64,000 nucleotides of DNA from Polyangiaceae bacterium (GTDB lineage Bacteria; Myxococcota_A; Polyangia; Polyangiales; Polyangiaceae): positions 285,501 through 349,500 of the forward strand of contig JAHBVX010000001.1 of assembly GCA_019637295.1 (NCBI GenBank), read 5' to 3'. Each line of letters starts with the position of its first letter. Position 1 is the stretch's first letter. Below the pieces are notes generated by a model. The model had not been told where the DNA came from and did not search any database. It worked only from the letters and a program-made list of their open reading frames with translations. Below are positions 25,452-35,107 of the stretch, one piece after another. A program made the position numbers and the translations under genes.

Positions 25452-25465
25452 CGAGCGGCGACGGA

Positions 25466-26632
25466 CTACTCGGTCGCCTCGATCGTGCCCTTGGGCGCCG
25501 AGAGCGCGTCGGCTTGCCCGGCCTTCCAGCCGGCGACCAAGCGCAGCGCGCCCCAGGACACGGCGACCCCCACGGTGAACGCGACGGCGTAGCGGAGCAA
25601 GTCGTAGCTCACCGACCGGAGCGTGGCCTTCTGCTTCGGCGGCGGCGCGGGCAGGGGCACTGGTCCGCGCGGTGACGGCAGGTAAGTCGCTGGCGCCGCG
25701 GCGGGCGGCTCCAGCAAGCGAGCCGCATCCGCCCGGCCGAACACGGGCTCCCAGAGCAGAACGCCCCGCGCGCTCGCGAAGGGCAACAGCGCCTGACCCA
25801 GCTCGAACACGCTGGCGAAGCGCGCCCGCGGCTCGAGCGCCATCGCCCGCAGGACGACCTGCTCGAAGGCCTGGGGCAGATCGGGCTCGTGGTGGCGCGG
25901 CGGCGGGAAGTCGCCGTGCGAGATCGCGTACATCAGCGACATGAACGAGTCCGCGCGGTGCGCGAACGGTCGAACGCCCGTGGCGGCCTCGTACAAGATC
26001 ACGCCCAGCGCGTACTGATCGCTGCGCGCGTCGAGATCGTGCTCGCCGCGGGCCAGCTCGGGGGAGGCGTAGTGGGGCGAGCCCAAGAAGCTCGAGCTGC
26101 CGCTGCGGGTCACCTCGCCAGGGTCCTCGAGCACGTGCGAGATCCCGAAGTCGAGCACCTTGGGCTGGGTCTCGCCGGACCACGAGCGCGACAGCAGGAT
26201 GTTGGCGGGCTTGAGATCCCGGTGCACCACGCCTTGCTGATGGGCCGCGTTCACCGCGGCGGCGACGGGCAGCATGAGGTCCACCAGGTGGTCCAGCGCG
26301 AGCTTCTTCTCGCGCTTGAGCAGATCCGAGAGGCTGTCGCCCTCGAGGTACTCCATCACCAGGCAGGGCAAGCCGTCGATCACGCCGACGTCCGTCACGT
26401 CCACGACGTTGGGGTGCCGAATCAGCGAGGCGACCTTGCCCTCGCGCAGGAAGCGTCCGAGCACGACCTCGTTGTCCGAGTGTTCGCGCCGGAGCGTCTT
26501 CATCGCGACCCGCTTGTTCAGGCCCGTGTGGGTGGCCTCGTACACCTCTCCCATGCCGCCGGCGCCAATGCGGCGCTCGATGACGTACTGCCCGAGGGTC
26601 ATCCCGGGGGTGAGATCGGCGGGGTGTTTCAA
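25466..26632 (-). CDS. Ser/Thr protein kinase with C-terminal membrane anchor
   Basis: This 388-residue kinase of the Pkn2/PknB class has all core motifs: Gly loop GAGGMGEV at about residues 23-30, VAMK lysine near 44, HRDLKPAN catalytic loop near 138, DFG near 160 and SPE near 188. A single transmembrane helix close to the C-terminus (AVAFTVGVAVSWGAL) anchors it, leaving only a short tail outside. No sensor domain is present. It lies 30 bp from the TraB-family gene on the same strand, so they may be co-transcribed. Confidence 0.9.
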   Translation of the reverse strand: MKHPADLTPGMTLGQYVIERRIGAGGMGEVYEATHTGLNKRVAMKTLRREHSDNEVVLGRFLREGKVASLIRHPNVVDVTDVGVIDGLPCLVMEYLEGDSLSDLLKREKKLALDHLVDLMLPVAAAVNAAHQQGVVHRDLKPANILLSRSWSGETQPKVLDFGISHVLEDPGEVTRSGSSSFLGSPHYASPELARGEHDLDARSDQYALGVILYEAATGVRPFAHRADSFMSLMYAISHGDFPPPRHHEPDLPQAFEQVVLRAMALEPRARFASVFELGQALLPFASARGVLLWEPVFGRADAARLLEPPAAAPATYLPSPRGPVPLPAPPPKQKATLRSVSYDLLRYAVAFTVGVAVSWGALRLVAGWKAGQADALSAPKGTIEATE

Positions 26633-26662
26633 GCGCCCGGGATGGTAGAGCGCCGAGCGACG

Positions 26663-27847
26663 TCAGAGCAAGCTGACCACCCAAGAGGCGCCGACCCACG
26701 CGCCGAGCGCCGAGCCCAGCGTGGTCATGATGAACACGAGCAATACCCGCGTGACGCCGTTGCGGTACCAGCCGCGCAGCGTTGCCGCGTCTTCCGCCAC
26801 CCGCTCGGTCTCCTCCACCGTGGGTTTGCGCAGCCACGCCTCCACCAATCCGGAGACCATGCCGGCTCCGATCGTCGGGTTCAGCGAGGTGATGGGTGAG
26901 GCGACGAAGGCCGTCACGATCGTCAGCGGCTTGGCGCCGGCGAGCACGGCGAACAGGCCAGCGGCGACGGCGTTGGGGATGATCCAAGCGTAGAGCATCT
27001 GCTCCAGGCTCTCCCCGGAGTGTTTGGACGCGCCGTACGCGAAGGCCAACAGCACGATGGCCGGAATGACCCACTTGAGCGCGGCCGTGACGCGGGACGG
27101 GGGAGGCAGCACCGACAACGCGTCTCGATCCACGGGCTGCCCGCGGCCCTTCAGCATGCCTCGCACGTGGCCGGCGCCCACGACGGCGACGATGCGCTTG
27201 CCCGACGCGCCCTCGACGCTGGACATGAGCCACTGGTCACGCTCGTCGATCAGCGGCGTCTTCAGCTCGGGCATGGCCTTGGCGAGCTCGTCCAGCATCT
27301 CTCCGATGGTGTCGCGATCCTTGAGCGACTCGATCTGCTCCTCGGAGATCTCCTGCGCCATGAAGGGTGCGCTGAACATCAGGCCGGTGATCTTCAGCTT
27401 GTCGACGAAGCGCAGGCTGCGCCAGGTGCGCCGCAGGGTGATCTGGATGTCGCGATCCGCGAGCACCACTTCGGCGCCGACGCTCTTGGCGCCCTCGATG
27501 GCCGCCTTCATCTCCGCCCCGGGCTCGATCCCGAGGCGCGCGCCCATCTTGCGCTGGTAGGCGGACAGCCCCACGGTCGCCGCCAAGAACAGCACCTTGT
27601 TCTCGCGGATGACCTTGAACAGATCCAGCTTACGCCACCGCGAAGCGTCCATGAGCGCCTCGTGTCGCTGCGCGTCGAGCTCCACGCACACCACGTCGGG
27701 CTTCTCCTCGGCGATTACCCGCCGCACCTCGTCCACGCTCTTGTGGGAGACGTGCGCCGTGCCGATGATGATGATCTCGCGGCCAGCTTCGCGGAGCCGC
27801 GTCACGGTCTCGCTCTCGCGGCTGGGCTCGGCGCTCGATTCGCTCAC
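26663..27847 (-). CDS. TraB/PrgY-family membrane protein
   Basis: This 394-residue protein has the TraB family start: GTAHVSHKSVDEV at about residues 32-45, CVELDAQRH, and a later GAGHVRGM. The C-terminal third holds several transmembrane helices, with the family's SPITSLNPTIGAGMV motif. The biochemical role of bacterial TraB proteins is poorly defined; a metalloprotease-like EreA/TIKI fold has been proposed for the clan. I chose GTG 27847, although no Shine-Dalgarno site precedes it and a GTG about 16 codons further in is an alternative. It is divergent from the aminotransferase gene at 27941. Confidence 0.8.
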   Translation of the reverse strand: MSESSAEPSRESETVTRLREAGREIIIIGTAHVSHKSVDEVRRVIAEEKPDVVCVELDAQRHEALMDASRWRKLDLFKVIRENKVLFLAATVGLSAYQRKMGARLGIEPGAEMKAAIEGAKSVGAEVVLADRDIQITLRRTWRSLRFVDKLKITGLMFSAPFMAQEISEEQIESLKDRDTIGEMLDELAKAMPELKTPLIDERDQWLMSSVEGASGKRIVAVVGAGHVRGMLKGRGQPVDRDALSVLPPPSRVTAALKWVIPAIVLLAFAYGASKHSGESLEQMLYAWIIPNAVAAGLFAVLAGAKPLTIVTAFVASPITSLNPTIGAGMVSGLVEAWLRKPTVEETERVAEDAATLRGWYRNGVTRVLLVFIMTTLGSALGAWVGASWVVSLL

Positions 27848-27940
27848 GGGGGGTGAAGGGATAGAGCCGGACGGGCCCCGAGGGAAGGTGGATCGAGTCA
27901 ACCCGCGTCGTCGGGCCCCGTGACGCAGTATCCTGCCAGG

Positions 27941-29092
27941 ATGTGGTCCGAGCGGAGCGCCGTGGACGCGCGAGAGAACCGGGTCAGTCGTGCGCTCCGG
28001 GAGGCCCGCGCCTGCGGCCGGCGGGTGCTCGATCTGACCGTGAGCAACCCCACCACCTCGGGGCTGCCCTACGACCTCGAGGGTCTGTCCGTGGCCCTGC
28101 GCGACGCGGGCACGGCGCCCTACCGACCCGAGCCGCTCGGACTCGCGAGCGCGCGCGAGGCCGTCGCCCGGGAGCTCTCCGCTGGCGGTCCGCCGCTGTC
28201 CGCCGACGACGTGCTGCTCACCTCGAGCACCAGCGAGGCCTACGGTTTCGCGTTCAAGCTGCTGTGCGATCCCGGGGATCGTGTGCTCGTCCCGGAGCCG
28301 AGCTATCCGCTGCTCTCGCACCTCGCTCGGCTCGAGAGCGTCGAGCTGGTGCCCTATCGCTTGCGCTACGACGGCGCGTGGCATGTGGACCGAACCACGC
28401 TTCGGATCGACAGCCGTACCCGCGCCGTCGTCATCATCAATCCCAACAACCCCACGGGTCACTTCATCGATCGAGGGGATCTCGCGGCCATCGAAGCATT
28501 GGGGCTACCGCTCATCGCGGACGAGGTGTTCGCGTCGTATCCTCTGAACACGAGTTCGCGGGACGTGCGAGCGGCGCGCGTCGCGGGCAGCGTGCTGTCG
28601 CTGACGCTCGGTGGCCTGTCAAAGCTCGCGGGTCTGCCCCAGCTCAAGTGCGCTTGGCTCGGGCTCGCCGGGCCACCTGCGCAGGTCGCGGTGGCGCGCG
28701 AGCGGCTCGAGCTGATCGCCGACACCTACCTCTCGGTGTCGACCCCAGTTCAGGTTGCGTTGCCCCGACTGCTCGAGTCGAAGGACGTGACCGCCGGGGC
28801 GATCCGCGAGCGCATCCGCGAGAACCTCGAGGCCCTGCAGCGCGGCTTGGCCGGCAGCGCCGCGTCGGTTCTCCACGTGGGCGGGGGTTGGACCGCGGTG
28901 CTCCAGCTCCCGGACACGCTGGAGGACGAGGCCTGGGTGCTCGCCCTGCTCCTGGCCGACGTCTGGGTCCAACCGGGGTTTCTCTATGACTTCGAGCACC
29001 CGAGCTACGTGGTGGTGAGCCTGCTCACGCCGTCCGAGACCCTCCAGGAAGGGGTGGGGTGTCTGGTTCGGGTCGTCGGCGACCGAGCCTGA
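27941..29092 (+). CDS. PLP-dependent aminotransferase, class I/II
   Basis: This 383-residue fold-type I aminotransferase has the LTVSNPTTSGLPY N-terminal motif and the SSTSEAYGFAFKLL cofactor region. NPNNPTG lies near residue 168, ADEVFASY near 190, and the catalytic Lys in GGLSKLAGLPQLK near 223. The donor or acceptor cannot be specified. ATG 27941 is preferred over GTG 27920 because the family begins near WSERSAVDxxxN. It has its own divergent promoter region shared with the TraB gene and no operon partner. Confidence 0.85.
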   Translation: MWSERSAVDARENRVSRALREARACGRRVLDLTVSNPTTSGLPYDLEGLSVALRDAGTAPYRPEPLGLASAREAVARELSAGGPPLSADDVLLTSSTSEAYGFAFKLLCDPGDRVLVPEPSYPLLSHLARLESVELVPYRLRYDGAWHVDRTTLRIDSRTRAVVIINPNNPTGHFIDRGDLAAIEALGLPLIADEVFASYPLNTSSRDVRAARVAGSVLSLTLGGLSKLAGLPQLKCAWLGLAGPPAQVAVARERLELIADTYLSVSTPVQVALPRLLESKDVTAGAIRERIRENLEALQRGLAGSAASVLHVGGGWTAVLQLPDTLEDEAWVLALLLADVWVQPGFLYDFEHPSYVVVSLLTPSETLQEGVGCLVRVVGDRA

Positions 29093-29220
29093 GTCCACGG
29101 GCGTTCAGTGACCGGAACGGATTGCATCGCCCCCGGCTTCTCGTCATGCTCTCGGCGCGGCGCGTTCATTGCTTGTGGGCGCCACGAGTGTGCCAAGTGG
29201 CACGCTCCCGGGAGACCATC

Positions 29221-31245
29221 GTGAAGTCGTTCAATCGCGTCCTACTCGTCTGCGCTTCGGGGTTTCTTGCAGCTTGCGGTGCACGCGATGGCTTCTACGA
29301 GCCCTGCGAGGGAGATCAGTGCGGCGTTGGGGGAGTGGGCGCCACGGGCGCCGTGGGCGGCGTCGGCGCGTCCGGAGGCTTCGGGGGCGTGGGCGGCACC
29401 GGAGCGGCAGGTGGCGGCGGCATCGGCGGCTTCGGCGGTGCCGGGAGCGGCGGCATCGGCGCCTCGGGTGGCTTCGGTGGAGGCGGCTTCGGCGGCACCG
29501 GTGGTGGCACCGCGAGCTGCTGCGCGCCTCACCCGTTCCCGAGCTGCGAGAACCCCGCCATCGCCGCCTGTGTGTGCGCGGTCGACGCGTTCTGCTGCAA
29601 CGTGGAGTGGGACGGCCTGTGCGTCCAAGAGGTCGAGTCGCTCGGCTGCGGCACCTGTGGGGGCACCGGTGGCGCGGGCGGCGTCGGTGGCTTCGGCGGC
29701 TTTGGCGGGACGGGCGGCTTCGGCGGCTTTGGCGGGACGGGCGGCTTCGGCGGCTTTGGCGGGACGGGCGGCATCGGCGGCATCGGCGGCATCGGCGGCA
29801 TCGGCGGCTTTGGAGGGACCGGCGGCTTCGGTGGCATCGGCGGCTTCGGCGGGACGGGTGGCGTCGGCGGCTTCGGTGGCACGGGCGGCGTCGGCGGCTT
29901 CGGTGGCACGGGCGGCGTCGGCGGCGTCGGCGGCTTCGGTGGCACGGGCGGCGTCGGCGGCTTCGGTGGCACGGGCGGCGTCGGCGGCACGGGCGGCGTC
30001 GGCGGCACGGGCGGCGTCGGCGGAACGGGTGGCATCGGCGGCACCGGCGGAGTTGGCGGGACGGGCGGCGTCGGTGGCACCGGCGGCGCAGGCGGCAGCG
30101 GCGGGTCGGGTGGCAACTGCTCCATCGGCGATTGCGATGGTGACGGCTGGACCGTCGCCGATGGCGACTGTTGCGACGTCCCCGGACCCTGCAGCGTCAC
30201 CCCCGAGCTCGTGAACCCAGGCGCGATCGAGTACGTGGGTAACGCCGTCGATGACGACTGCGACGGTTTGTTCGACGAGGTCGATCCACCCTGCGACAAC
30301 CAGGTCACCTCCACCAACCCGAGCGATCCGCTCGACTATGCGCGCGCGATGGACCTGTGCCAGGTGACGCAGGAGGTGGTGCCGATCAAGGATCGCAAGT
30401 GGGGTCTGATCTCCGGCAAGCTCTCGCTGGCCAACGGCAGCGGCGCGCCGAACCCGGTCGGTCACGCGGTGCGCCCGAAGTTCGGAAGCTCCATCTTCCC
30501 GCTCAAGGGTCAGCGCCTCGCGATCTTCTCGACCGGCGCTGCTGCAGCGCCGTCGGACACGAACCCGTCGTACACGGCGTTCCAACCCGGGCGCGACAAC
30601 CAGCGACAGAGCGGCTTCCCTGCGGATTGGCTGGCGGCCAACGGCGGCATGCTGCCGAACTCACCGGGCTGCCCAGGCCCGACCGGCAACACGGCCAACG
30701 ATCCGGTGATGCTCACGCTGCGCCTTCGCGTGCCCACCAATGCTCGCTCCTTCAGCTTCAACTCGTTCTTCTCGTCGGCCGAGTTCCCGGAGTACGTGTG
30801 CACGGCCTTCAACGACTTCTACGTGGCGTTGCTCGACTCGGGCGCGACCACGAACCCGAAGGACAAGAACCTCGCCGTGTACATCGCGCCGAACTTCCAG
30901 CGCTACCCGATCAGCGTGAACCTGTCGTTCGGCACCAACCTGTTCGCCGTCTGCAAGCCCGGGCCCACCGGCTGCGCGGGCGGTACGCCGAGCACGTCCA
31001 CGTGTGTGTCCGGACCGTCGCTCCTCGCGGGCACGGGGCTCGACGCCGTCACCGGAGGCTGCGGCGCCAGCGATCTGATGGGCGGCGGCACCGGCTGGCT
31101 GACCACCGCAGGCAACGTGGTCCCCGGCGAGATCATGGAGGTGCGCATCGCCGTCTGGGACACGAGCGACCACGTCTTCGACTCCCTAGTGCTGCTCGAC
31201 AACTGGATGTGGAACTTGAGCCCGGCCTCGCCCGGCACTCGCTGA
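29221..31245 (+). CDS. Surface lipoprotein with Gly-rich repeats, MopE-type metal motif and choice-of-anchor L domain
   Basis: This 674-residue protein starts at GTG 29221, just after a GGGAGA element. The lipobox is FLAAC. Layout: a Gly-rich region, a short Cys-rich insert (29520-29650), a long tract of GG-x-GG units (29657-30113), then a MopE-like motif with GDCDGDGW and GNAVDDDCDG, which is known to bind metal in MopE. The last 300 residues form a choice-of-anchor L-type domain with FFSSAEFPEY, FNDFYVALLDSG and FDSLVLLDNW. It is probably outer-membrane- or matrix-bound. The tract is low-complexity and may vary in length between strains. Confidence 0.8.
   Translation: MKSFNRVLLVCASGFLAACGARDGFYEPCEGDQCGVGGVGATGAVGGVGASGGFGGVGGTGAAGGGGIGGFGGAGSGGIGASGGFGGGGFGGTGGGTASCCAPHPFPSCENPAIAACVCAVDAFCCNVEWDGLCVQEVESLGCGTCGGTGGAGGVGGFGGFGGTGGFGGFGGTGGFGGFGGTGGIGGIGGIGGIGGFGGTGGFGGIGGFGGTGGVGGFGGTGGVGGFGGTGGVGGVGGFGGTGGVGGFGGTGGVGGTGGVGGTGGVGGTGGIGGTGGVGGTGGVGGTGGAGGSGGSGGNCSIGDCDGDGWTVADGDCCDVPGPCSVTPELVNPGAIEYVGNAVDDDCDGLFDEVDPPCDNQVTSTNPSDPLDYARAMDLCQVTQEVVPIKDRKWGLISGKLSLANGSGAPNPVGHAVRPKFGSSIFPLKGQRLAIFSTGAAAAPSDTNPSYTAFQPGRDNQRQSGFPADWLAANGGMLPNSPGCPGPTGNTANDPVMLTLRLRVPTNARSFSFNSFFSSAEFPEYVCTAFNDFYVALLDSGATTNPKDKNLAVYIAPNFQRYPISVNLSFGTNLFAVCKPGPTGCAGGTPSTSTCVSGPSLLAGTGLDAVTGGCGASDLMGGGTGWLTTAGNVVPGEIMEVRIAVWDTSDHVFDSLVLLDNWMWNLSPASPGTR
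29657..30113 (+). repeat. Gly-coding minisatellite
   Basis: Tandem units of 9 to 30 bp encode GG(F/V/I/T)-type motifs. Three near-identical 30-bp units begin at about 29689, then come short GGCATCGGC 9-bp units, then 27-bp units around 29857-29990. The tract is in frame with the host lipoprotein throughout, so unit gain or loss would alter its length without a frameshift. It is not a CRISPR array; there are no unique spacers. Confidence 0.8.
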
Positions 31246-31255
31246 CCCGCCGCGC

Positions 31256-31594
31256 TCAGAGATCGAGGACGAGTCTCAGCTTCTCGTCGAGGCGCGCCAG
31301 CGTGCTGGGGCGGAGCCGGCCGACCCTGCCCGCCGCGAGGCGATCGAGGAGAGTGATCTGAAGCTGGCTCGGGATCGCTACGTGGTCCTCCTCCGCTCCT
31401 GCCTCCGCAGCGGTCACGCGAACCGCCAGGGAACGCGGAGCGGCGTTGGGATCCGTGTCGAGCGGAACGACCAGCGTCGTGGGGAGCGCCGAGTTCAGCG
31501 CGTCCGCTTGGACGACGACCACCCGCTCGCCGGAGCGTTCGCTGCCGAATCCCAGACGCCGCTTGACGCGCAAGACGTCTCCGCGCTCAGCCAT
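31256..31594 (-). CDS. PemK/MazF-family endoribonuclease toxin
   Basis: This 112-residue protein has the PemK/MazF barrel start RGDVLRVKRR, then GERVVVVQADALN and TTLVVPL, and a C-terminal segment LGRLRPSTLARLDEKL-like typical of the family. Such toxins cut mRNA at short sequence motifs. It overlaps the antitoxin by 8 nt and is downstream of it. Its stop is 10 bp from the end of the 29221 gene on the opposite strand. Confidence 0.85.
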   Translation of the reverse strand: MAERGDVLRVKRRLGFGSERSGERVVVVQADALNSALPTTLVVPLDTDPNAAPRSLAVRVTAAEAGAEEDHVAIPSQLQITLLDRLAAGRVGRLRPSTLARLDEKLRLVLDL

Positions 31595-31820
31595 TGATTC
31601 GCTCGAGCGCCTCGGCGATCTCGATCATGCGCTGCCGAATTTGGGGCGTCATTTCCGAGGAGACCCGCTCGTAGAACTCGGCGCGCTCGGCCATCCCCAG
31701 GCCGCGGAGAAAGAGCTCTCGAGCGACCTCGGTCTCGGTCCTCCCCAGCCGCTTGGCCACTGCCCGCAGCCGCCTACGGGCCTCTTCCGGCACGTTGAGG
31801 TTGATTCGCTCCAGCGCCAT
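31587..31820 (-). CDS. Ribbon-helix-helix-type antitoxin of a PemK/MazF pair
   Basis: This 77-residue protein begins MALERINLNVPEEARRRLRAVA, with a beta strand followed by helices typical of ribbon-helix-helix DNA-binding antitoxins. A more acidic, helical C-terminal half should wrap the toxin. It lies first in the two-gene operon and overlaps the toxin by 8 nt. Three GGAT(A/G) elements exactly 12 nt apart just upstream (31830-31858) are a likely autoregulatory operator. Confidence 0.8.
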   Translation of the reverse strand: MALERINLNVPEEARRRLRAVAKRLGRTETEVARELFLRGLGMAERAEFYERVSSEMTPQIRQRMIEIAEALERING

Positions 31821-31829
31821 CCTGAATGA

Positions 31830-31858
31830 GGATACATTACGGGATGCGAAATGGGATG
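31830..31858. promoter_or_regulatory. Putative antitoxin operator: three GGATR elements with 12-nt period
   Basis: GGATA at 31830 and GGATG at 31842 and 31854 recur with exact 12-nt spacing in the relatively AT-rich stretch before the antitoxin start at 31820. Regular direct repeats of this length suit cooperative binding of RHH dimers. A -10-like TAATGT lies on the minus strand within it. The assignment rests on spacing and position. Confidence 0.5.
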
Positions 31859-31933
31859 TCCACGGGTACCCGGTGGCCGTCCCCCGCGCCTGGGCGGAGC
31901 GCGCTCGACCCGCCGGTGGTATCCTGCGACTCG

Positions 31934-33163
31934 ATGGCTCAGCTCAACCCCGCTCTCGCCACCACCTGCGCCGCCGTCCTCCTCGCCGCCTGCTCATCCT
32001 CACCGGGCGAGGGGCCGCCGAATCCACAGTTCCACGGTGCGGGTGGCAAGGGCGCGGGCAGCGGGCTCGGGGGGGAGGGTTCGGGAGGCGACGCCGGATA
32101 CGGGGGCTCGGCCGCGGACGCGGGGTACGGCGGCGAGGCGGGCTGGGGCGGCGCAGCCAACGGCACGGGCTCGGGTGGAGCGGGAGCGGGCTCGGGCTCG
32201 GGTGGAGTGGGCGCCGGTAGCGGGGTCGGTGGCTCGGGTAATGGAAGCGGCGCCGGCGGCTCCGCGGCGAGTGGCTCGGGCGCCTCGAGCGGCACCGGCG
32301 CGACGAGTGGTTCCGGCGGGACCGGTGCCGGCGGCGGCGGACAGCCCGCGGATCTGACCAACACCGAGGAGATCAAGCCCTTTCGAGTCGCGCTCACGTC
32401 ATCCCATGTGTACTGGACCAGCCCGACCGAGAACGCGGTGCGCCGCGCTCCGAAGACGGGGGGCAACTCGACGCTGGTCGGCGCGAGTCAAGGTGGCGCC
32501 TGGGAGATCCGCACGGACGGCAGCCACGCGTATTGGACGGCGTCGACCGACAAAGCCGTGCGGCGCGCGCCCGTGGGCGGCGGCGCGGTGCAGAACGTGG
32601 CCACCAACCAGGCGGGTGCCAAGGGCCTGTGGCTCACCTCCGCCGACGTGCTCTGGGCGACGGGCACGAGCGTGATGCGAGTGCCCAAGGGGCTCACCTC
32701 CTCCCCTGCGCCGGTGGCGACGGGCACCGGCGTGGATCTCGTCGTGTCCGACGGCACGTACGCTTACTATCCGTCCGGAGGCGCGCTGTATCGCAAGGCG
32801 CTGACGGGCTTCGACACGCCGGAGAGCTTGACGTCGGTCAGCTCGCCCAAAGATCTCGCGATCGGCGGCGGGTATCTCTACTACAGCCACGCCGGAGGGA
32901 TTTCGCGCATTCCGGCCTCCGGCGCTGTCGAGCCCGAGGATCTCGTCATCTCGAGCTCCGCCGACAAACTCGTCCTCGACGGCGGCTACATCTACTACGG
33001 CACCGCGACGATGCTCAACCGCATCTCTTCGGCGGGGTTCGGCTACAAGATGCTGTACTTCACCTTGGTGCAGGGTATCGCGGTGGACTCGACGCACGTG
33101 TACTGGAGCGACGTGTTCGCCGTCGATCCCGGCGCCGGGAAGATCTGGCGCGCCCCGAAGTGA
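31934..33163 (+). CDS. Lipoprotein with Gly/Ser linker and beta-propeller
   Basis: This 409-residue protein starts at ATG 31934 with the lipobox VLLAAC (Cys19). A Gly/Ser/Ala linker of about 90 residues leads to six or so repeats of the form VYWTSPxxxAVRRAPKxGG and AYYPSGGALYRK. Each is an aromatic doublet followed by a basic APxxGG turn, and the regular spacing of about 40 residues suggests a six-bladed propeller. It is probably a surface binding protein, with no catalytic residues identifiable. The next gene starts 27 bp downstream. Confidence 0.75.
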   Translation: MAQLNPALATTCAAVLLAACSSSPGEGPPNPQFHGAGGKGAGSGLGGEGSGGDAGYGGSAADAGYGGEAGWGGAANGTGSGGAGAGSGSGGVGAGSGVGGSGNGSGAGGSAASGSGASSGTGATSGSGGTGAGGGGQPADLTNTEEIKPFRVALTSSHVYWTSPTENAVRRAPKTGGNSTLVGASQGGAWEIRTDGSHAYWTASTDKAVRRAPVGGGAVQNVATNQAGAKGLWLTSADVLWATGTSVMRVPKGLTSSPAPVATGTGVDLVVSDGTYAYYPSGGALYRKALTGFDTPESLTSVSSPKDLAIGGGYLYYSHAGGISRIPASGAVEPEDLVISSSADKLVLDGGYIYYGTATMLNRISSAGFGYKMLYFTLVQGIAVDSTHVYWSDVFAVDPGAGKIWRAPK

Positions 33164-33190
33164 AGGGCCGGTGCATACTGGGCGTCGCAC

Positions 33191-34226
33191 ATGCACGACG
33201 CACTCAAGTGGCTGGCCATCGTGTTCTGCCTCTCGCAGTCCGCGCTGCTCTCGGGTCTCAACCTCGCCGTGTTCAGCGTGAGCCGGCTCCGCCTCGAGGC
33301 GCACGCCAAGGCGGGTGACGCCGCCGCCGCACGCGTGCTTGCCTTCCGGCGGGACGCCAACTGGACGCTGGCGACCATCCTGTGGGGCAACGTAGCGGTG
33401 AACGTGGCACTGACTCTGCTGCTCGACTCGGCGCTGCCGGCGGTGGCCGCGTTCTTCGTGTCCACCATCGCCATCACCTTCCTGGGGGAGATCTGGCCGC
33501 AGGCCTACTTCGCGCGCAACGCGCTGCGCGTGGCCTCGCTGCTCAGCCCCGTGCTCTCGCTCTGGCGTTATCTGCTCTATCCCGTCGCCAAGCCCGTGGG
33601 GCGCATGCTCGACTGGGCGGTTGGCCCCGAGTCCATCCCCTGGTTTCGCGAGGCCGAGCTCTCGGCTGTGCTCGAGCACCACGCGACAGCGGCGGAGCAG
33701 GGGGAGGTTGGCCCGTTGGAGGCTACCGGCGCGATCAATTTCCTCGCGCTGGACGATCTACCCGTCCGAGACGAGGGCCAGCCGATCCACCCAGGCAGCG
33801 TGCTGAGCCTCGAGTTTCGCGATGGGCGTCCCGTGTTTCCAGAGATCCGGCGTGATCCCAGCGACGAGTTCTTGCGACGCGTGGCCGCCTCCGGGATGAA
33901 GTGGGTCGTGCTGCTCGACGTTGCCGGCGAGCCGCGCGGTATCATCAACGCGCACGAGCTGATCCGCCACGCGCTGTTCGAGTCCCGTGAGTTCGCCCCG
34001 CACCGCTACTGTCACTTCCCACTCGTGACTCACGATCCGGACAAGCCCCTCGGCCGTGTGCTCGGGCAGCTGACCGTTAGACGGAGTCACCCGGGCGACG
34101 ATGTGATCGATCAGGATCTGATCCTGCTGTGGTCGGCCTCCAACCGACGCATCATCACCGGCTCGGATCTGCTCGGTAGATTGCTGCGCGGCATCGCGCG
34201 CAGGAGCGCCTCCGCGCCTCCCCTCG

Positions 34227-34243
<17 letters not shown>
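33191..34243 (+). CDS. DUF21/CNNM-like membrane protein with CBS-like region
   Basis: This 350-residue protein has four or so N-terminal hydrophobic helices (about residues 5-140), including the DUF21-type FCLSQSALLSGLNLAVFSVSRLRLE region and FLGEIWPQAYFARNA. A cytoplasmic region follows at about residues 190-330, where CBS-like modules would be. This is the CorB/CNNM-related family, implicated in Mg2+ or divalent-ion transport. The CBS modules look diverged, so the transport function is uncertain. Its end overlaps the convergent MYXO-CTERM gene by 17 nt. Confidence 0.75.
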
Positions 34244-35027
<784 letters not shown>

Positions 35028-35107
35028 CTCGAGGTCCTCCGGAGGCCACGACGCTAGAGCAAACCGAGCGCGGGGTCGAGCCATCAGTCGCCCGCGAGAA
35101 GTCCGCG

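Larger units (their letters stand above)
25314..25456. repeat. Dispersed intergenic repeat A, long copy
   Basis: The first 70 bp (from GTCAGG at 25314) match 44359 onward with few differences, around a core reading GCGTGGGGTGGG. A further 16-bp match ends in TCTCGAGC. About 55 bp between these two blocks is unique to this copy and contains two hairpins. It lies between the convergent MscS and kinase genes. Confidence 0.7.

Noticed and set aside
29657-30113. CRISPR array
   Set aside because: Repeats are contiguous, with no unique spacers, and encode Gly-rich protein in frame; no cas gene is present.
29242-30585. Minus-strand Ala/Pro-rich frames over the Gly tract
   Set aside because: They arise from the repeat composition of the Gly-rich gene on the other strand; there is no start context and no coding signal outside the repeat.
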